Positions 1 through 8,004 of a stretch of 64,000 bases of DNA are shown here, piece after piece. A program made the position numbers and the translations under genes. The stretch comes from Bradyrhizobium sp. CCBAU 51627. GTDB taxonomy: Bacteria > Pseudomonadota > Alphaproteobacteria > Rhizobiales > Xanthobacteraceae. The DNA lies in assembly GCF_028128765.1 (NCBI RefSeq), contig NZ_LBJG01000005.1, forward strand, positions 124,001 through 188,000, in the 5' to 3' direction. Positions within the stretch are counted from its first letter, which is position 1; the number at the start of each line of letters is the position of its first letter. The notes beneath the pieces were generated by a model, which was not told the DNA's origin, ran no database searches, and saw only the letters and a list, made by a program, of their open reading frames with translations.

Positions 1-148
1 GCTTGTCGATCGCGAAGGCGATGTCCAGAAAATCGAGGCTGTCGATGCCGAGGTCGTCGATGGCATGGCTATCCGGCGTGATCGTGTCGCGCGGAATGTC
101 GCAGGTTTCAGCGATGATCGTAGCGACCTGATCGAATGTGGAGGACAT
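1..148 (-). CDS. acpXL: Acyl carrier protein AcpXL (partial, 3' end outside window)
   Basis: The minus strand from 148 reads [19 protein letters not shown] followed by a region containing [19 protein letters not shown], then leaves the window. The DSLDFLD segment holds the serine that carries phosphopantetheine. This N-terminus matches the specialised rhizobial acyl carrier protein AcpXL, which carries the very-long-chain hydroxy fatty acid that is transferred to lipid A in the outer membrane. About 49 of roughly 90-95 residues are visible. In rhizobia acpXL normally heads a cluster of fabZ, fabF-like and lpxXL genes, which would lie to the left of this window. Confidence 0.9.
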   Translation of the reverse strand, partial: MSSTFDQVATIIAETCDIPRDTITPDSHAIDDLGIDSLDFLDIAFAIDK

Positions 149-384
149 CACTAAGCCTTTGATATATTGCAGGTATTTGTCAGGTATCCAGGAGTGGCAC
201 GGTGGGTGGGCGTCGCGCCCCGGATGACGCCCTCAAACCCCCTCTGGACGGGTCGGAAGCCCGTATATCGGAGCGCCGCCCTGAGTTCAATGGAGCCGGA
301 CACACCCAGGGACGGGGTTGGGGATGCCGCCCAGGGCTCCAGGCAGCGGCAGTCCCGCAGGGACGCCTCGGCGGGACACTCGGT

Positions 385-729
385 CTAGAGGTGCGGGGTC
401 GTGATCTTGACGCAGTCCCGCCGGCCCATCAGCACGCAATCCTGGGTTCGGCGCAAATCGGCGATGCTGACCGCGAGCCAGATCCCGATCGCGGTCAGCG
501 CGATGGTGAAGGCGAGCGCGGCGATATTGGCGAGCATGCGATGGCGGAAATCGTCCGGCTCATCGCGGGGCTGTTCATAGCGCGACAAATCGAGCGGTTC
601 GGGCGCTGTTGCGTGCAGCTTCTGCACGATACCGCCACCCCGGTGGATCCCAGGGGAGGGCGTCGTTCGCGGCCTGAACTGGAGCACCCGGTGCTCGTCG
701 TCCGAGGTTATGGGCCGCTGGGATTTCAT
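385..729 (-). CDS. Conserved hypothetical single-pass membrane protein
   Basis: A 114-residue protein. It has a hydrophilic N-terminal half of about 65 residues and one hydrophobic helix at about residues 66-90 (MLANIAALAFTIALTAIGIW region). The short C-terminal tail carries two cysteines (DCVLMGRRDC). This layout suggests a small inner-membrane protein with a cytoplasmic N-terminal domain. No catalytic motif is visible and the function is unknown. It is divergent from the ParB-like gene at 1006, with about 280 bases between them in which no other gene is seen. The 150-384 stretch on its other side also holds no convincing gene. Confidence 0.6.
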   Translation of the reverse strand: MKSQRPITSDDEHRVLQFRPRTTPSPGIHRGGGIVQKLHATAPEPLDLSRYEQPRDEPDDFRHRMLANIAALAFTIALTAIGIWLAVSIADLRRTQDCVLMGRRDCVKITTPHL

Positions 730-1005
730 GGTACGGGGATTACTCCGAAGCAGCGATTTTTAGATAGCATAAGCGCCACACCGGTTGCAGAAAATCTTCT
801 CCTTGTGCGTCCGCATAATCGCTCCTGGATTCGGCGACAGCTTTCCGGGAACGGGTTGTCATCCCGACGCCAGGGGCGCGCAGATTGCGCTGCAACACCG
901 GCCCGACAAGGCACTCCCAACCCGGCCCGATGTTGCCGCCACAAGGCCCATGGCATAATCGGGAACCCGGACCCAAACCGCCACCAGAGGAAAGGCCAGT
1001 CGATC

Positions 1006-1632
1006 ATGACCACCAACGCGCGCGAGCCGAGAGTGCATCCGATCCCGATCCTGTCGCTCCGGCCGACGCAGATGACGGTCGGCATGCGCGAGGTCAAGGA
1101 GAAGCGCAAGCGCTGGCGCGAGCATGGCAAGAAGAAGCAGTCCGACCTGCTCGGCACCCACATGATCCCCGTCGTCGCCGGTCCCGACGATCGCTATTAC
1201 GTCATCGACCATCACCATCTCGGCCGTGCGCTGCACGACGAGGGCATCAAGGAGGTGCTCGTCACCGTGGTCGGCGATCTGCGCATGGTCGAGAAAGAGG
1301 CGTTCTGGGGTGTGATGGACAACAAGCGCTGGGTCTATCCTTACGATAGCAAGGGCGAGCGCCGTCCGTTCCGCGATCTGCCGAAATCCGTCGCCGACCT
1401 CAGGGACGATCCGTTCCGCAGTCTCGCCGGCGAGCTTCGCCGCATGGGCGGCTTCGCCAAGGACACCACGCCGTTCTCCGAATTTCTGTGGGCTGATTTT
1501 CTGCGCCGCAAGCTCACGCGCAAGGCAGTAGACGTCAATTTCGACAAGGCTCTGGAGAAGGCGCTGGCCGCGGCCAAGAGCAAGGATGCGATCTATCTGC
1601 CCGGCTGGTGCGGCCCGGCGTCGGACGATTGA
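1006..1632 (+). CDS. ParB-like nuclease domain protein
   Basis: A 208-residue protein of the ParB-like (ParBc_2 type) family. The open frame extends far upstream, but the ATG at 1006 is preceded by an AGAGGAAAGG ribosome site and begins the conserved part (MTTNAREPRVHPIPILSL). Visible motifs are LRPTQMTVGMREV, a basic RKRWREHGKKKQ stretch, and YYVIDHHHLGRAL, which corresponds to the DG-H-H-x-R core of ParB/Srx folds. There is no helix-turn-helix DNA-binding domain of the chromosome partitioning type and no parA next to it, so a role in segregation is unlikely. The biochemical function is not established. The gene appears to be a single transcription unit. Confidence 0.8.
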   Translation: MTTNAREPRVHPIPILSLRPTQMTVGMREVKEKRKRWREHGKKKQSDLLGTHMIPVVAGPDDRYYVIDHHHLGRALHDEGIKEVLVTVVGDLRMVEKEAFWGVMDNKRWVYPYDSKGERRPFRDLPKSVADLRDDPFRSLAGELRRMGGFAKDTTPFSEFLWADFLRRKLTRKAVDVNFDKALEKALAAAKSKDAIYLPGWCGPASDD

Positions 1633-1836
1633 AGCACGCCCGCGCGTGCCCAGTCGCACTGGAAGACCTTGGCGCGGGGGTAAATGCGCCGGGCGTAGCG
1701 ACGACCAGTGCGCGTTGGTTTCGACGCGCGCTCATCACAGGCGCTTGAGCGAAGTCATTTTGTGCGCCGATGAAACCGTCCTGAAACAGAGCCACCCCAC
1801 TTAATCGTGGTAGTCGAGCTCATACAGGAGGCTCAC

Positions 1837-1980
1837 ATGCGCCGTCTGGTTTTCGTGGTTGCCTTGCTCGCGGTCGCTTCAGTAGGAATCTCGGCCTCGT
1901 TTGCCGCAGTCCAAAAGGCGAGGACTCTGACATTTGCCGAGCGCTTTGCTCCAGCGCTTCCGCTGATGGTCAAGCACTAG
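1837..1980 (+). CDS. Small exported hypothetical protein (47 aa)
   Basis: This short gene has an excellent ribosome site (CAGGAG, six bases before the ATG). It encodes a basic N-terminus, a hydrophobic stretch (LVFVVALLAVASVGISAS) and a possible signal peptidase site after SFA-A, followed by about 24 mature residues (VQKARTLTFAERFAPALPL region). It looks like a secreted or periplasmic microprotein. It has no known domain. The intergenic region before it (1633-1836) shows nothing else. Confidence 0.55.
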   Translation: MRRLVFVVALLAVASVGISASFAAVQKARTLTFAERFAPALPLMVKH

Positions 1981-2048
1981 CGATATCGCGCTTCACAACC
2001 GCCGGTCAGGCAGATCACTTTGGATCGTGCAGCTCCGGCGAGGATCGC

Positions 2049-2288
2049 GAACGCCTCAGGCTCATCGGCCGCGTGGACGGCGACAGCTTCGACATGCTCT
2101 TGACTCAGGAGCAGATCGGCGAAGCCCTGGAGATCACTGCGGTGCACGCCAATCGCGTGATCAAGCAGGTGCGGCAGGAAGGTATCGTCGAGTTCAATCG
2201 CGGCCGCGTCACAGCGCTCGACGAGCGGAAATTTCAGGAACTAGCGGATTTCGACGGCCGTTACCTGCATCAGTCGCCAACCCTTTGA
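2049..2288 (+). pseudogene. Crp/Fnr-family regulator remnant (C-terminal HTH only)
   Basis: The frame from about 2049 reads ERLRLIGRVDGDSFDMLLTQ, then EQIGEALEITAVHANRVIKQ and VRQEGIVEFNRGRVTALDER. This is the C-terminal winged helix-turn-helix of a Crp/Fnr regulator, including the recognition-helix region TAVHANRVIKQ. The whole cyclic-nucleotide-binding-like N-terminal domain (about 150 residues) is absent, and upstream DNA in the same frame does not resemble it. Only a GTG at 2073 could serve as a start, without a ribosome site. I read it as a decayed gene fragment. Expression as a stand-alone DNA-binding peptide cannot be excluded. Confidence 0.7.
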
Positions 2289-2296
2289 GGCGTCAG

Positions 2297-2536
2297 ATGC
2301 CACGATTCCATTTCGATATCCACGAGGACAGCCGCCTCATCACCGACGAGGATGGGCAGAACTTTGCGAATGTGGAGGGAGCTCGCAAGGAAGCAATGCT
2401 GACCGGTGCGTCCATCGCCCGCGAGGCTTTCGTGGCCGGCAGCGCCGATCATGTCGTCGTGGACGTGCGCGAGGACGAACATGAGCCCTGCCTGAAGATC
2501 TCGATCAGGCTCGAGGTCGAGAAAATCGGCGGATGA
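2297..2536 (+). CDS. DUF6894 family small protein
   Basis: A 79-residue protein beginning MPRFHFDIHEDSRLITDEDG. The MPRF(H/Y)F start, the short acidic loop, the EGARKEAMLTGASIARE helix and the final LKISIRLEVEK strand match the DUF6894 family, which is common in multiple copies in Bradyrhizobium and related genera. The function is unknown. The ATG lies eight bases after the stop of the Crp remnant, behind a weak GAGG site. A second, frameshifted family member lies at 3279. Confidence 0.75.
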   Translation: MPRFHFDIHEDSRLITDEDGQNFANVEGARKEAMLTGASIAREAFVAGSADHVVVDVREDEHEPCLKISIRLEVEKIGG

Positions 2537-2815
2537 TCGGCGGAACGATTTCACCGCGCCAGACGCAGACGTGGCGCGATTGTTCCTATCAATCGCAAAG
2601 TTTTTTGCTGTCCTGGGATAACCTACGTTAGCGACACCCTCGCCCTCGAAGCGCAGCCTGGCTGAAGCAAGGAGGCCTTCCATGACAGGGAAGCGCAACT
2701 ATCGCAGGCAGACCTTGTCCCTTGAAGACCAACGGCAAGGCTTCAATTAATGGTTGGCCACGCCCGGTCAACCCATCCCGAAATGAAGGGCCAAGTGGAC
2801 AATCGGGAAACCAGC

Positions 2816-3004
2816 ATGGATCGCAAAGCGGCGTGCCTGCTGCAGGCCGCCGTCTGCCGCGAACAGGCCGTGGCCGATCCCCTCAATCACGACTATTGGA
2901 TCGATGAAGCGATCAAATGGCTGGAGCTCGCGCATGCGCCCGCAAGTCGGGTCGTGGTGACCATCGAATTGCGGCCGAGCGTCCGTGGCCTTGCCGCCAA
3001 ATAG
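2816..3004 (+). CDS. Small conserved hypothetical protein (62 aa)
   Basis: This gene reads MDRKAACLLQAAVCREQAVA followed by DPLNHDYWIDEAIKWLELAH. The pattern of an N-terminal Cys-rich helix, then a DxxxxDxWIDEAIKWLE(L/R)A helix, resembles small proteins frequently seen in Bradyrhizobium genomes. The frame is open further upstream (to 2750), but similarity begins at the ATG at 2816. Function is unknown and no ribosome site of good quality is visible. Bases 2537-2815 and 3005-3278 hold no convincing gene. Confidence 0.5.
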   Translation: MDRKAACLLQAAVCREQAVADPLNHDYWIDEAIKWLELAHAPASRVVVTIELRPSVRGLAAK

Positions 3005-3278
3005 TCGTCCATCTGGTTGGACGCGCGTTCTGGCGACGACGAACGATGATGAACGCCAACGCGTCGGCGAAAAAATAGGAACGTAGATACTGCCCTGGCG
3101 TCGATCGTGTGCGACCGGCTTCCTACCCGGCTGCCGGCCGCACCTTCAGCGGCGGTCCCGGCGCGTGCGTGTCAAGGCCGGGACCGTCCGCGTGCCGCGC
3201 GATCGGGCGAAACTCGCGGGACCGTTAGGAATTAACATGGGTTACTTCATCCGTCAGAGGTCCGGGACGAGATTGATG

Positions 3279-3513
3279 ATGCCCAGGTTCTATTTCAACG
3301 TCAGCAACGGCAATCGTTCGAATGATCGCGACGATCTTGGCCAGGAGCTTCCGGATCGGGAACGCGGCACGGGAAATCGCTACGCGCTACGCCGCCGACA
3401 GTTTGCGCGACCTCGATGGCGACTTGCGGCCGGATGATGAGTGGCGGCTGGAGATGCAGATGGAAGACGGCGCGCGCGTCTTCCAGATATTGATACGCGC
3501 AAGCCAGGGCTGA
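3279..3513 (+). pseudogene. Frameshifted DUF6894 family gene
   Basis: The first frame gives MPRFYFNVSNGNRSNDRDDL and GQELPDRE. The continuing similarity then moves to another frame reading AAREIATRYAADSLRDLDG and LRPDDEWRLEMQMEDGARV, ending FQILIRASQG at 3513. Removing a single base near 3363-3366 (GAACGCGGC to GAAGCGGC) restores one continuous frame of about 78 codons of the expected DUF6894 length. It is therefore either a recent one-base insertion or a sequencing error. The intact paralogue is at 2297. Confidence 0.7.
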
Positions 3514-3649
3514 GACGGTTGCCTTGGCTTGGAACGCCCGCGTTCGGGGCCGATTGGATTGGCCTCGGCTCTGCTTCGAACGCGGCGGCCGACCACGCCT
3601 GTTTGCAAGGACGGGGACAGTGCGACAGGCGTCACGACAGGAGGTCACA

Positions 3650-3847
3650 ATGAGCAGACGAGACGATATTCACGCGACGCGGCGGACGGAACCGAATGGG
3701 GTTGAGCCGCCGTTTTCCGAAGACGATCTGCAGCGCGAGCAGCTCGGGCCGCGCGGTGTTCCTGGTCGGCCGGACGCGGCCAGAATGACACCGCAGCGCG
3801 CCAAGAAAACCCCCGCCGAGGGCGATTTCGACGGGCATACGTCCTGA
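3650..3847 (+). CDS. Small hydrophilic hypothetical protein (65 aa)
   Basis: The ATG at 3650 follows an excellent GACAGGAGGTCAC ribosome site. The 65-residue product is charged, proline-rich and without hydrophobic segments (MSRRDDIHATRRTEPNGVEP start, KKTPAEGDFDGHTS end), so it is probably disordered. It resembles in composition the small hydrophilic proteins clustered at 25.6-26.7 kb. Function is unknown. Confidence 0.55.
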   Translation: MSRRDDIHATRRTEPNGVEPPFSEDDLQREQLGPRGVPGRPDAARMTPQRAKKTPAEGDFDGHTS

Positions 3848-3883
3848 GTGGCTGAAGCCTGGGCCTGCGTCTACGACCGTCCC

Positions 3884-4531
3884 TCAATAGTCGTCCAGCG
3901 TCGGCGTTTCCATGTCGAAGCGGTCGCGAATGGTCGAGCAGGTGCTGCCGCCCAGCCTGGCGATGGCATCGAGTTTCGCCGGGTCGACGTGCAGGCGCTC
4001 GGCATCGACGACGTCCGCATGGTAATGCGCGAATAAAATCTCGCCCAGGATGATCTGGCGCGACTTGCCGAGTTCAAGCGTGACATGGCGGCGGCATTCG
4101 AATGCGGCCGGCGCTTCCTTGATCCAGGGTGACGCCACGGTCTTGCCCGGCATGGCGGTCAGGCCTGCGGCCTTGAGTTCATCGCGCTCCGGCGCGAACG
4201 GCACGGCGCAGACATGCATGGCTTCGGCAATCGCATGCGAGACGATGTTGACGGTGAAGACTTCGGTCAGGCGGATGTTGAGGCCGGTGTCCTTGAATCG
4301 CATGTCCGGATGGTTCTCGACCCCGAGCGCCAGGATTGGCGGATCAGCCGAGAGGCAATTGAAGAAGCTGAACGGCGCAGCGTTGATCCGTCCCTCGGGA
4401 TCGACCGTCGTCACCAGCGCGATTGGCCGCGGCACGATCGTGCCGATCAACAGCTTATATTTGTCGCGCGCGGACAATTCGCGGAAATCGAACGTCACGT
4501 CGCCGGGGGCTTGAGTGCTGCTGTCCATCAT
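3884..4531 (-). CDS. Flavin reductase family protein
   Basis: The product is about 215 residues from the ATG at 4531 (MMDSSTQAPGDVTFDFREL). It shows the FMN-binding flavin reductase-like split barrel: LLIGTIVPRPIALVTTVDPE, then GRINAAPFSFFNCLSADPP and the conserved TGLNIRLTEVFTVNIVS. Proteins of this group reduce FMN/FAD with NAD(P)H or act as flavoproteins in aromatic degradation. The substrate here is not indicated by neighbours. The frame is open upstream to 4630, but family similarity begins after 4531. It lies 105 bases downstream of the MgtC-like gene on the same strand and could be transcribed with it. Confidence 0.8.
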   Translation of the reverse strand: MMDSSTQAPGDVTFDFRELSARDKYKLLIGTIVPRPIALVTTVDPEGRINAAPFSFFNCLSADPPILALGVENHPDMRFKDTGLNIRLTEVFTVNIVSHAIAEAMHVCAVPFAPERDELKAAGLTAMPGKTVASPWIKEAPAAFECRRHVTLELGKSRQIILGEILFAHYHADVVDAERLHVDPAKLDAIARLGGSTCSTIRDRFDMETPTLDDY

Positions 4532-4636
4532 GTCTCTCAGGTACAAACGGTCATCGGCTTGACGACAGCCGAGAAGTTTCGGGGCAATTGTCGGTGCTTC
4601 AGGCGAACAATCGAGCGGAAGATTGAGCAAAGGCCG

Positions 4637-5113
4637 CTAGGTTGGATTCTCCTCGTGCGGCTCCTCCGTGCCACCAAGCGCGCGGTGCAGCCGGCGCTCG
4701 AGCCGATGTCCGATCGTAAGCAACGCGAAGGCGAGCGCAATCGCGACCGCAACGATCTTCCATTGTCCGGCGCCGCAGACGACGCCGAGGCAGGCGGCGA
4801 GAAAAGTACAGGCGGCGCTGGTCAGTCCGCGGACACGAAACCGCTCGCTCTCGTGGACGATGACGCCGGCGCCGAGGAAGCCAATGCCGGTCAGGATGCC
4901 CTGGATCACCCGGCTCGCCGCATCGCCGACTTTGCCGGGCTCGCCGAGTTGCAGCGCCAGCAGCACCACTGTTGCGGTGGAGAGGCCGACGATGCCGAGC
5001 GTCTTGAGCCCGATCGGCTTGCCGTGGAGGTCGCGATTGAGACCGATAGCGCCGCCGACAAGGGTCGCAATGCCGAGGCGGATCAGGGTCTCGGTCCAGT
5101 CGAGATCCATCAT
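4637..5113 (-). CDS. MgtC/SapB family inner-membrane protein
   Basis: A 158-residue protein with four or five hydrophobic helices. It carries the MgtC signature ATLVGGAIGLNRDLHGKPIG followed by LKTLGIVGLSTATVVL and GILTGIGFLGAGVIV. MgtC proteins of this short type lack the C-terminal ACT-like domain of the virulence-associated form and are linked to magnesium homeostasis or membrane potential. Its start overlaps the stop of the upstream peroxidase-related gene by four bases, showing translational coupling. No magnesium riboswitch is visible. Confidence 0.85.
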   Translation of the reverse strand: MMDLDWTETLIRLGIATLVGGAIGLNRDLHGKPIGLKTLGIVGLSTATVVLLALQLGEPGKVGDAASRVIQGILTGIGFLGAGVIVHESERFRVRGLTSAACTFLAACLGVVCGAGQWKIVAVAIALAFALLTIGHRLERRLHRALGGTEEPHEENPT

Positions 5114-5688
5114 GCTTTCGGCAGTCGTCCCATCAGATAGAATTCGTCATTCGGCCGCATGCCGGTGAAATTCGCCAGCCGGTTCGAGAGTCCGAAGAAG
5201 GCCGAGATCGCGGCGATATCCCAGATGTCGTCATCGCTGAAGCCATGGGGGCTGAGGGCTGCGAAATCCTCCTCCGAACTCCGCTGCGCGTCCGCCGAGA
5301 TCTTCATCGCGAAATCGAGCATGGCCTTCTGCCGCGGCGTGATGTCGGCCTTGCGATAGTTGGTCGCGATCTGGTCGGCGATCAAAGGGTTCTTGGCGCG
5401 GATGCGCAGGATCGCGCCATGGGCGATCACGCAATACTGGCACTGGTTCGCCGCCGAGGTCGCGACCACGATCATCTCGCGCTCGGCCTTTGTCAGCCCG
5501 CTGTCCTTCTCCATCAGCGCGTCGTGATAGGCGAAGAAGGCGCGGAACTCGTCCGGCCGATAGGCCAGCGTCAGGAATACGTTGGGCACGAAGCCGCTCT
5601 TCTCCTGCACGGCCAGGAGGCGCGTGCGGATGTCGTCAGGCAGGCTGTTGATTGCAGGGGCCTGGAAACGTTGCGCGGGTTTTGTCAT
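5110..5688 (-). CDS. Peroxidase-related enzyme (AhpD-like / carboxymuconolactone decarboxylase fold)
   Basis: A 192-residue protein from the ATG at 5688 (MTKPAQRFQAPAINSLPDDI). The core EREMIVVATSAANQCQYCV followed by IAHG contains the CxxC...H motif of the AhpD/CMD family, preceded by a helix in which KSGFVPNVFLTLAYRPD is typical of the uncharacterised peroxidase-related subfamily. The two cysteines are expected to perform thiol peroxidase chemistry in the cytosol. It overlaps the mgtC-like gene by four bases and is probably the first gene of that transcript. An extended frame to 5736 is rejected because it lacks similarity. Confidence 0.85.
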   Translation of the reverse strand: MTKPAQRFQAPAINSLPDDIRTRLLAVQEKSGFVPNVFLTLAYRPDEFRAFFAYHDALMEKDSGLTKAEREMIVVATSAANQCQYCVIAHGAILRIRAKNPLIADQIATNYRKADITPRQKAMLDFAMKISADAQRSSEEDFAALSPHGFSDDDIWDIAAISAFFGLSNRLANFTGMRPNDEFYLMGRLPKA

Positions 5689-5840
5689 GGGGCGTGGACT
5701 CCGGCTTGGGGCCGGCAACCATAGTCGATGCGGCACGGCGTCTCAATGTGTATGGGCCGAAACAGCCGCGGCGAAAGGGCGAGTTGAGAACGACCGCTCC
5801 ATCCTGGTCATTGGCAGTGACGATGTGGACGGAGCGCGGC

Positions 5841-7580
5841 CTACCGCAGGGGCTTTTTCAGCAGCGAGAAACGGTCGGGATCGAGTCCCATCGAGGGCTG
5901 CAGCATTGGCGTCTCGGCCGGAGCGAGCGTCTTCGCCGGAGGCGCGGTGAACACCGGGTCGTTCGGCACGTCGCGCTGCGAGGTGGCGCCGCGCCAGCGC
6001 TCGAGGACGGCGCTGACGAAATGCATGTCGTGACCGGCGCTGACCGACGGCACGCTCGAGATCGTGGCTTCGCCCCGCGGCAATTGATGCGGCGGCACCT
6101 CCTTGAAGCGCAGGCGTGTCGGCAGGGCGACGCCTTCGCCGAACGCCAGCACCTCGCGGGTGCCGAGCGAAGGCACGAAGGACAGCAAGTTCGCGGCCGC
6201 ATCCGACACCGCGGCGCGCAGCAGCGCCTGGTCGCGGTCGTTGGCAAGACGCATCGTGAACAGCGTGTTGCACTGGGAGATGATGGTGGCGTCGAGCTCG
6301 GCCGGGCGCTGGGTGATCAGGCCGAGATAGACGCCGTATTTACGCCCTTCCTTGGCAATGCGCGAGACCGCCTTGCGGGTCGGGCCGAAGCCGACATTGC
6401 GGTCGGCGGAGGCGTAGCGGTGCGCCTCTTCGCAGACGAACAGCAGGGGCGAGACGCCATCGCTCCACAGTCCGAAATCGAAGGCCATGCGGCAGAGCAC
6501 GGACACGACGGAATCGATGACCTCGGCCGGGAAGCCGGCGAGCTGCATCACCGTCATCGGCTTGCCGTTGGCGGGCAGGCGGAACAGATGGCTGATCACC
6601 TCGGCCATGGTGTCGCCGCCGACATTGGCGTTGTCGAACATGAAGGCGTAGCGCGGATCGTTGCGCACGGCTTCGATGCGCGAGATCAGCTTGTGATAGA
6701 TGATGCGCGAGGAGCGGTTTTCCAGCTTGCCCATGCGCTCGTCGATCAGCGACATCAAGTCGACGAGGCGATAAGGCACCGGGGTGTCGACGGTGTAGCC
6801 GATCTGCTTGGGATCGATGCGCTTCAGACCAATGCGGTCGGCGTTCTGGTACTGGGTGTAGACGCCCTTGGCGAGCGGGATGACCTCCGCGAGGATGTCG
6901 AGCTCCTCGGGCACGCCCGCACGGCCGCCGAACAGCACGTCGACGATTTCCTCGAAGTTGAACAGCCAGAACGGCAGCTTCAGGTTTCGCGGGTTGAGCA
7001 CCAGCGCGCGGTCGCCGAAGCAGCGGCCATATTCGTTGTGCACGTCGAGCAGGAAGATGCGCAGGTTCGGCCGCGCCTTCAGGATCTCGTTGAGCAGCAA
7101 CGACACGCCGGTCGATTTGCCGACGCCGGTCGATCCGAGCACGGCGAAATGCTTGGACAGCATTTCCTCGACGTCGACATAGGCGACGACGGAGCGGTCC
7201 TGCTGGAGGAAGCCGACATTGATCTGGTCCGACCCGGTCGGCGCGTAGATCGTGCGCAGCTCCTGGCTGGTGATCAGGTCCACGGCATCGCCGATGGTCG
7301 GGTAATTGGTGACGCCGCGCTGGAATTTGGCCTTGTCGGCGGCGTTGAGAATCTCGCCGAGCAGGTCCACCGAGGCGATCGCGATGTAATTGTCGCTGCT
7401 CGACAAATTCTCGCAGGACACCTCCGTGATCATGGCGACGATGACCGAGCTGGCGCAGCGGATGCTGACGAAACGGCCGACGGTCGCCCGCACCTCCGAG
7501 ATCGGCATCTGGCTTTCCGCCAGAAGTCCGACCCGGGCGAGCGACCCACGTACCGAAATCACGCGTCCAAAGGATGTCAC
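5841..7580 (-). CDS. HerA-like DUF87 ATPase
   Basis: A 579-residue ATPase. Residues 1-125 form the HAS-like barrel. The Walker A motif GSTGVGKST is at about 149-157, Walker B is LLFVCEEAHRY near residue 395, and an arginine/sensor region reads GLITQRPAELDATIISQCNT. It is a hexameric FtsK/HerA superfamily translocase expected to pump DNA. In archaea and many bacteria HerA works with a NurA nuclease, but no nurA, SIR2 or DUF4297 partner is encoded next to it, so it is unlikely to be a defence pair of that kind here. The start appears to be GTG at 7580. A 645-aa frame on the opposite strand is its shadow. Confidence 0.85.
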   Translation of the reverse strand: MTSFGRVISVRGSLARVGLLAESQMPISEVRATVGRFVSIRCASSVIVAMITEVSCENLSSSDNYIAIASVDLLGEILNAADKAKFQRGVTNYPTIGDAVDLITSQELRTIYAPTGSDQINVGFLQQDRSVVAYVDVEEMLSKHFAVLGSTGVGKSTGVSLLLNEILKARPNLRIFLLDVHNEYGRCFGDRALVLNPRNLKLPFWLFNFEEIVDVLFGGRAGVPEELDILAEVIPLAKGVYTQYQNADRIGLKRIDPKQIGYTVDTPVPYRLVDLMSLIDERMGKLENRSSRIIYHKLISRIEAVRNDPRYAFMFDNANVGGDTMAEVISHLFRLPANGKPMTVMQLAGFPAEVIDSVVSVLCRMAFDFGLWSDGVSPLLFVCEEAHRYASADRNVGFGPTRKAVSRIAKEGRKYGVYLGLITQRPAELDATIISQCNTLFTMRLANDRDQALLRAAVSDAAANLLSFVPSLGTREVLAFGEGVALPTRLRFKEVPPHQLPRGEATISSVPSVSAGHDMHFVSAVLERWRGATSQRDVPNDPVFTAPPAKTLAPAETPMLQPSMGLDPDRFSLLKKPLR

Positions 7581-7876
7581 GATGGATGAACCTGGTAAGA
7601 GCGAAGGGATTTGCTCCGAACTATGCGCGGCGGTCGCTGCACAAACGGTTAAACGGCTGGCGCGGGCGCTTCGTTAAATCCGCGACAATTCAGCGCCGAG
7701 GTTTGTTCCCAATGTATGCTTGCCGGTAGAATCATGCGGGAAATGCCGCTTTTTGAGGGCTGTTAGCACCAAATCGAATTAAGGAAGATTTGACCATTCG
7801 GGCAGTCCGCCGGCTGTTTGGAGGACGGCAAACCTCGCTCGGCGGCGCATCGCCGGCCGCGGACCGAATCAGGTGA

Positions 7877-7916
7877 TTTGTTGACGGGACCTAATTATTT
7901 GTACATTAGTACAAAT
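7877..7916 (+). promoter_or_regulatory. Promoter-operator of the extradiol dioxygenase gene (TetR-type site)
   Basis: A -35-like TTGACG lies at 7881-7886, followed 15 bases later by TACATT (7902-7907). Overlapping this is the palindrome ATTTGTACATTAGTACAAAT at 7897-7916, with perfect 8-base arms around a 4-base spacer. The 40-base block is 33/40 identical to 29290-29329 in front of the tetR gene. The remainder of the 7581-8004 gap shows no gene. Confidence 0.7.
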
Positions 7917-8004
7917 GAGCCCGAATGCCGTCCGCGCATGCCGATGAACAATGCGCTCCGCGCCGGATCATGCGTTCCCGATCGTTACGCCCCAGGAGGA
8001 AACC

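Noticed and set aside
202..1005. N-terminal 268-codon extension of the ParB-like frame
   Set aside because: No similarity and low-complexity Arg/Gly-rich composition typical of high-GC shadow frames. A good ribosome site and conserved start are at 1006.
5841..7580. HerA-based anti-phage defence system
   Set aside because: No effector nuclease, NADase or helicase gene is adjacent. Neighbours are a peroxidase-related enzyme and a dioxygenase.
5652..7589. 645-codon plus-strand frame
   Set aside because: It is the antisense shadow of the HerA-like ATPase, whose Walker motifs are clear on the minus strand. The product is His/Arg/Asp-rich with no domain.
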